Positions 11,271 to 11,277 of a stretch of 11,277 bases of DNA are shown here, piece after piece (the first letter of the stretch is position 1; the number at the start of each line of letters is the position of its first letter). The DNA comes from Candidatus Levyibacteriota bacterium (GTDB lineage Bacteria; Patescibacteriota; Microgenomatia; Levybacterales; UBA12049): positions 1 to 11,277 of the forward strand of contig JACOXV010000045.1 in assembly GCA_016182225.1 (NCBI GenBank). The letters are read 5' to 3'. The notes under the pieces were generated by a model. The model was not told the origin of the DNA and made no database searches. It saw nothing but the letters and a program-made list of their open reading frames with translations. The translations under genes were made by a program, and so were the position numbers.

Positions 11271-11277
11271 CAGTAAG

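Noticed and set aside
1..11277. Recoded TGA (as in Gracilibacteria or SR1)
   Set aside because: TGA ends several genes at the expected places (uvrD C-terminal fragment, endonuclease, Nudix, MFS), and no conserved protein here has an in-frame TGA read as Gly.

Overview
The window is AT-rich, densely packed bacterial DNA using the standard code: TGA ends several genes, including the FemAB-overlapping uvrD fragment and the homing endonuclease. Small proteins, short overlaps, a FemA/FemB-type peptidoglycan transferase, a compact nickel superoxide dismutase and a prenyl-synthase cluster together suggest a Candidate Phyla Radiation (Patescibacteria) genome, most like Microgenomates. That placement is inference from gene style; no marker gene is present.

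Left part (1-3405): the 3' end of a BrnT-type toxin gene overlaps its BrnA antitoxin. Next come an ACT-domain gene broken by a one-base frameshift, an unrecognised 120-aa gene on the minus strand, an MFS efflux transporter, a small HExxH metallopeptidase of the ImmA/IrrE type on the minus strand, and an unrecognised 75-aa gene. The promoter-led genes here share an architecture in which the -10 box lies only about 5-10 bases before the start codon, so their mRNAs should be leaderless or nearly so.

Middle (3437-4871, plus strand): a near-consensus promoter drives sodN (nickel superoxide dismutase precursor with the HCDIPCGIY nickel hook), sodX (the peptidase expected to expose the hook histidine) and a membrane-anchored SAM methyltransferase of the aKMT/FAM173 type. 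The three genes overlap or are separated by 5 bases.

Right part (11270 down to 4877, minus strand): a long, probably co-transcribed run. Read 5' to 3' it has a divergent class I isoprenoid synthase-like gene, a Nudix hydrolase, a P-loop kinase, a canonical trans-prenyl diphosphate synthase, a 29-codon ORF, a LAGLIDADG homing endonuclease with a Myb-like N-terminus, a uvrD/pcrA helicase gene in two pieces, and a femAB-like gene. The helicase has lost about 43 codons plus the reading frame inside domain 1B, although its classical motifs remain. The 29-codon ORF before the endonuclease resembles a UvrD Q-motif start, suggesting that the endonuclease entered the 5' end of the helicase gene. The femAB-like gene carries two unrelated short DNA repeats in frame.

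No tRNA, rRNA, CRISPR array, insertion sequence or convincing intrinsic terminator was seen. No gene-free stretch exceeds 300 bases; the longest, 1238-1478, holds two divergent promoters.
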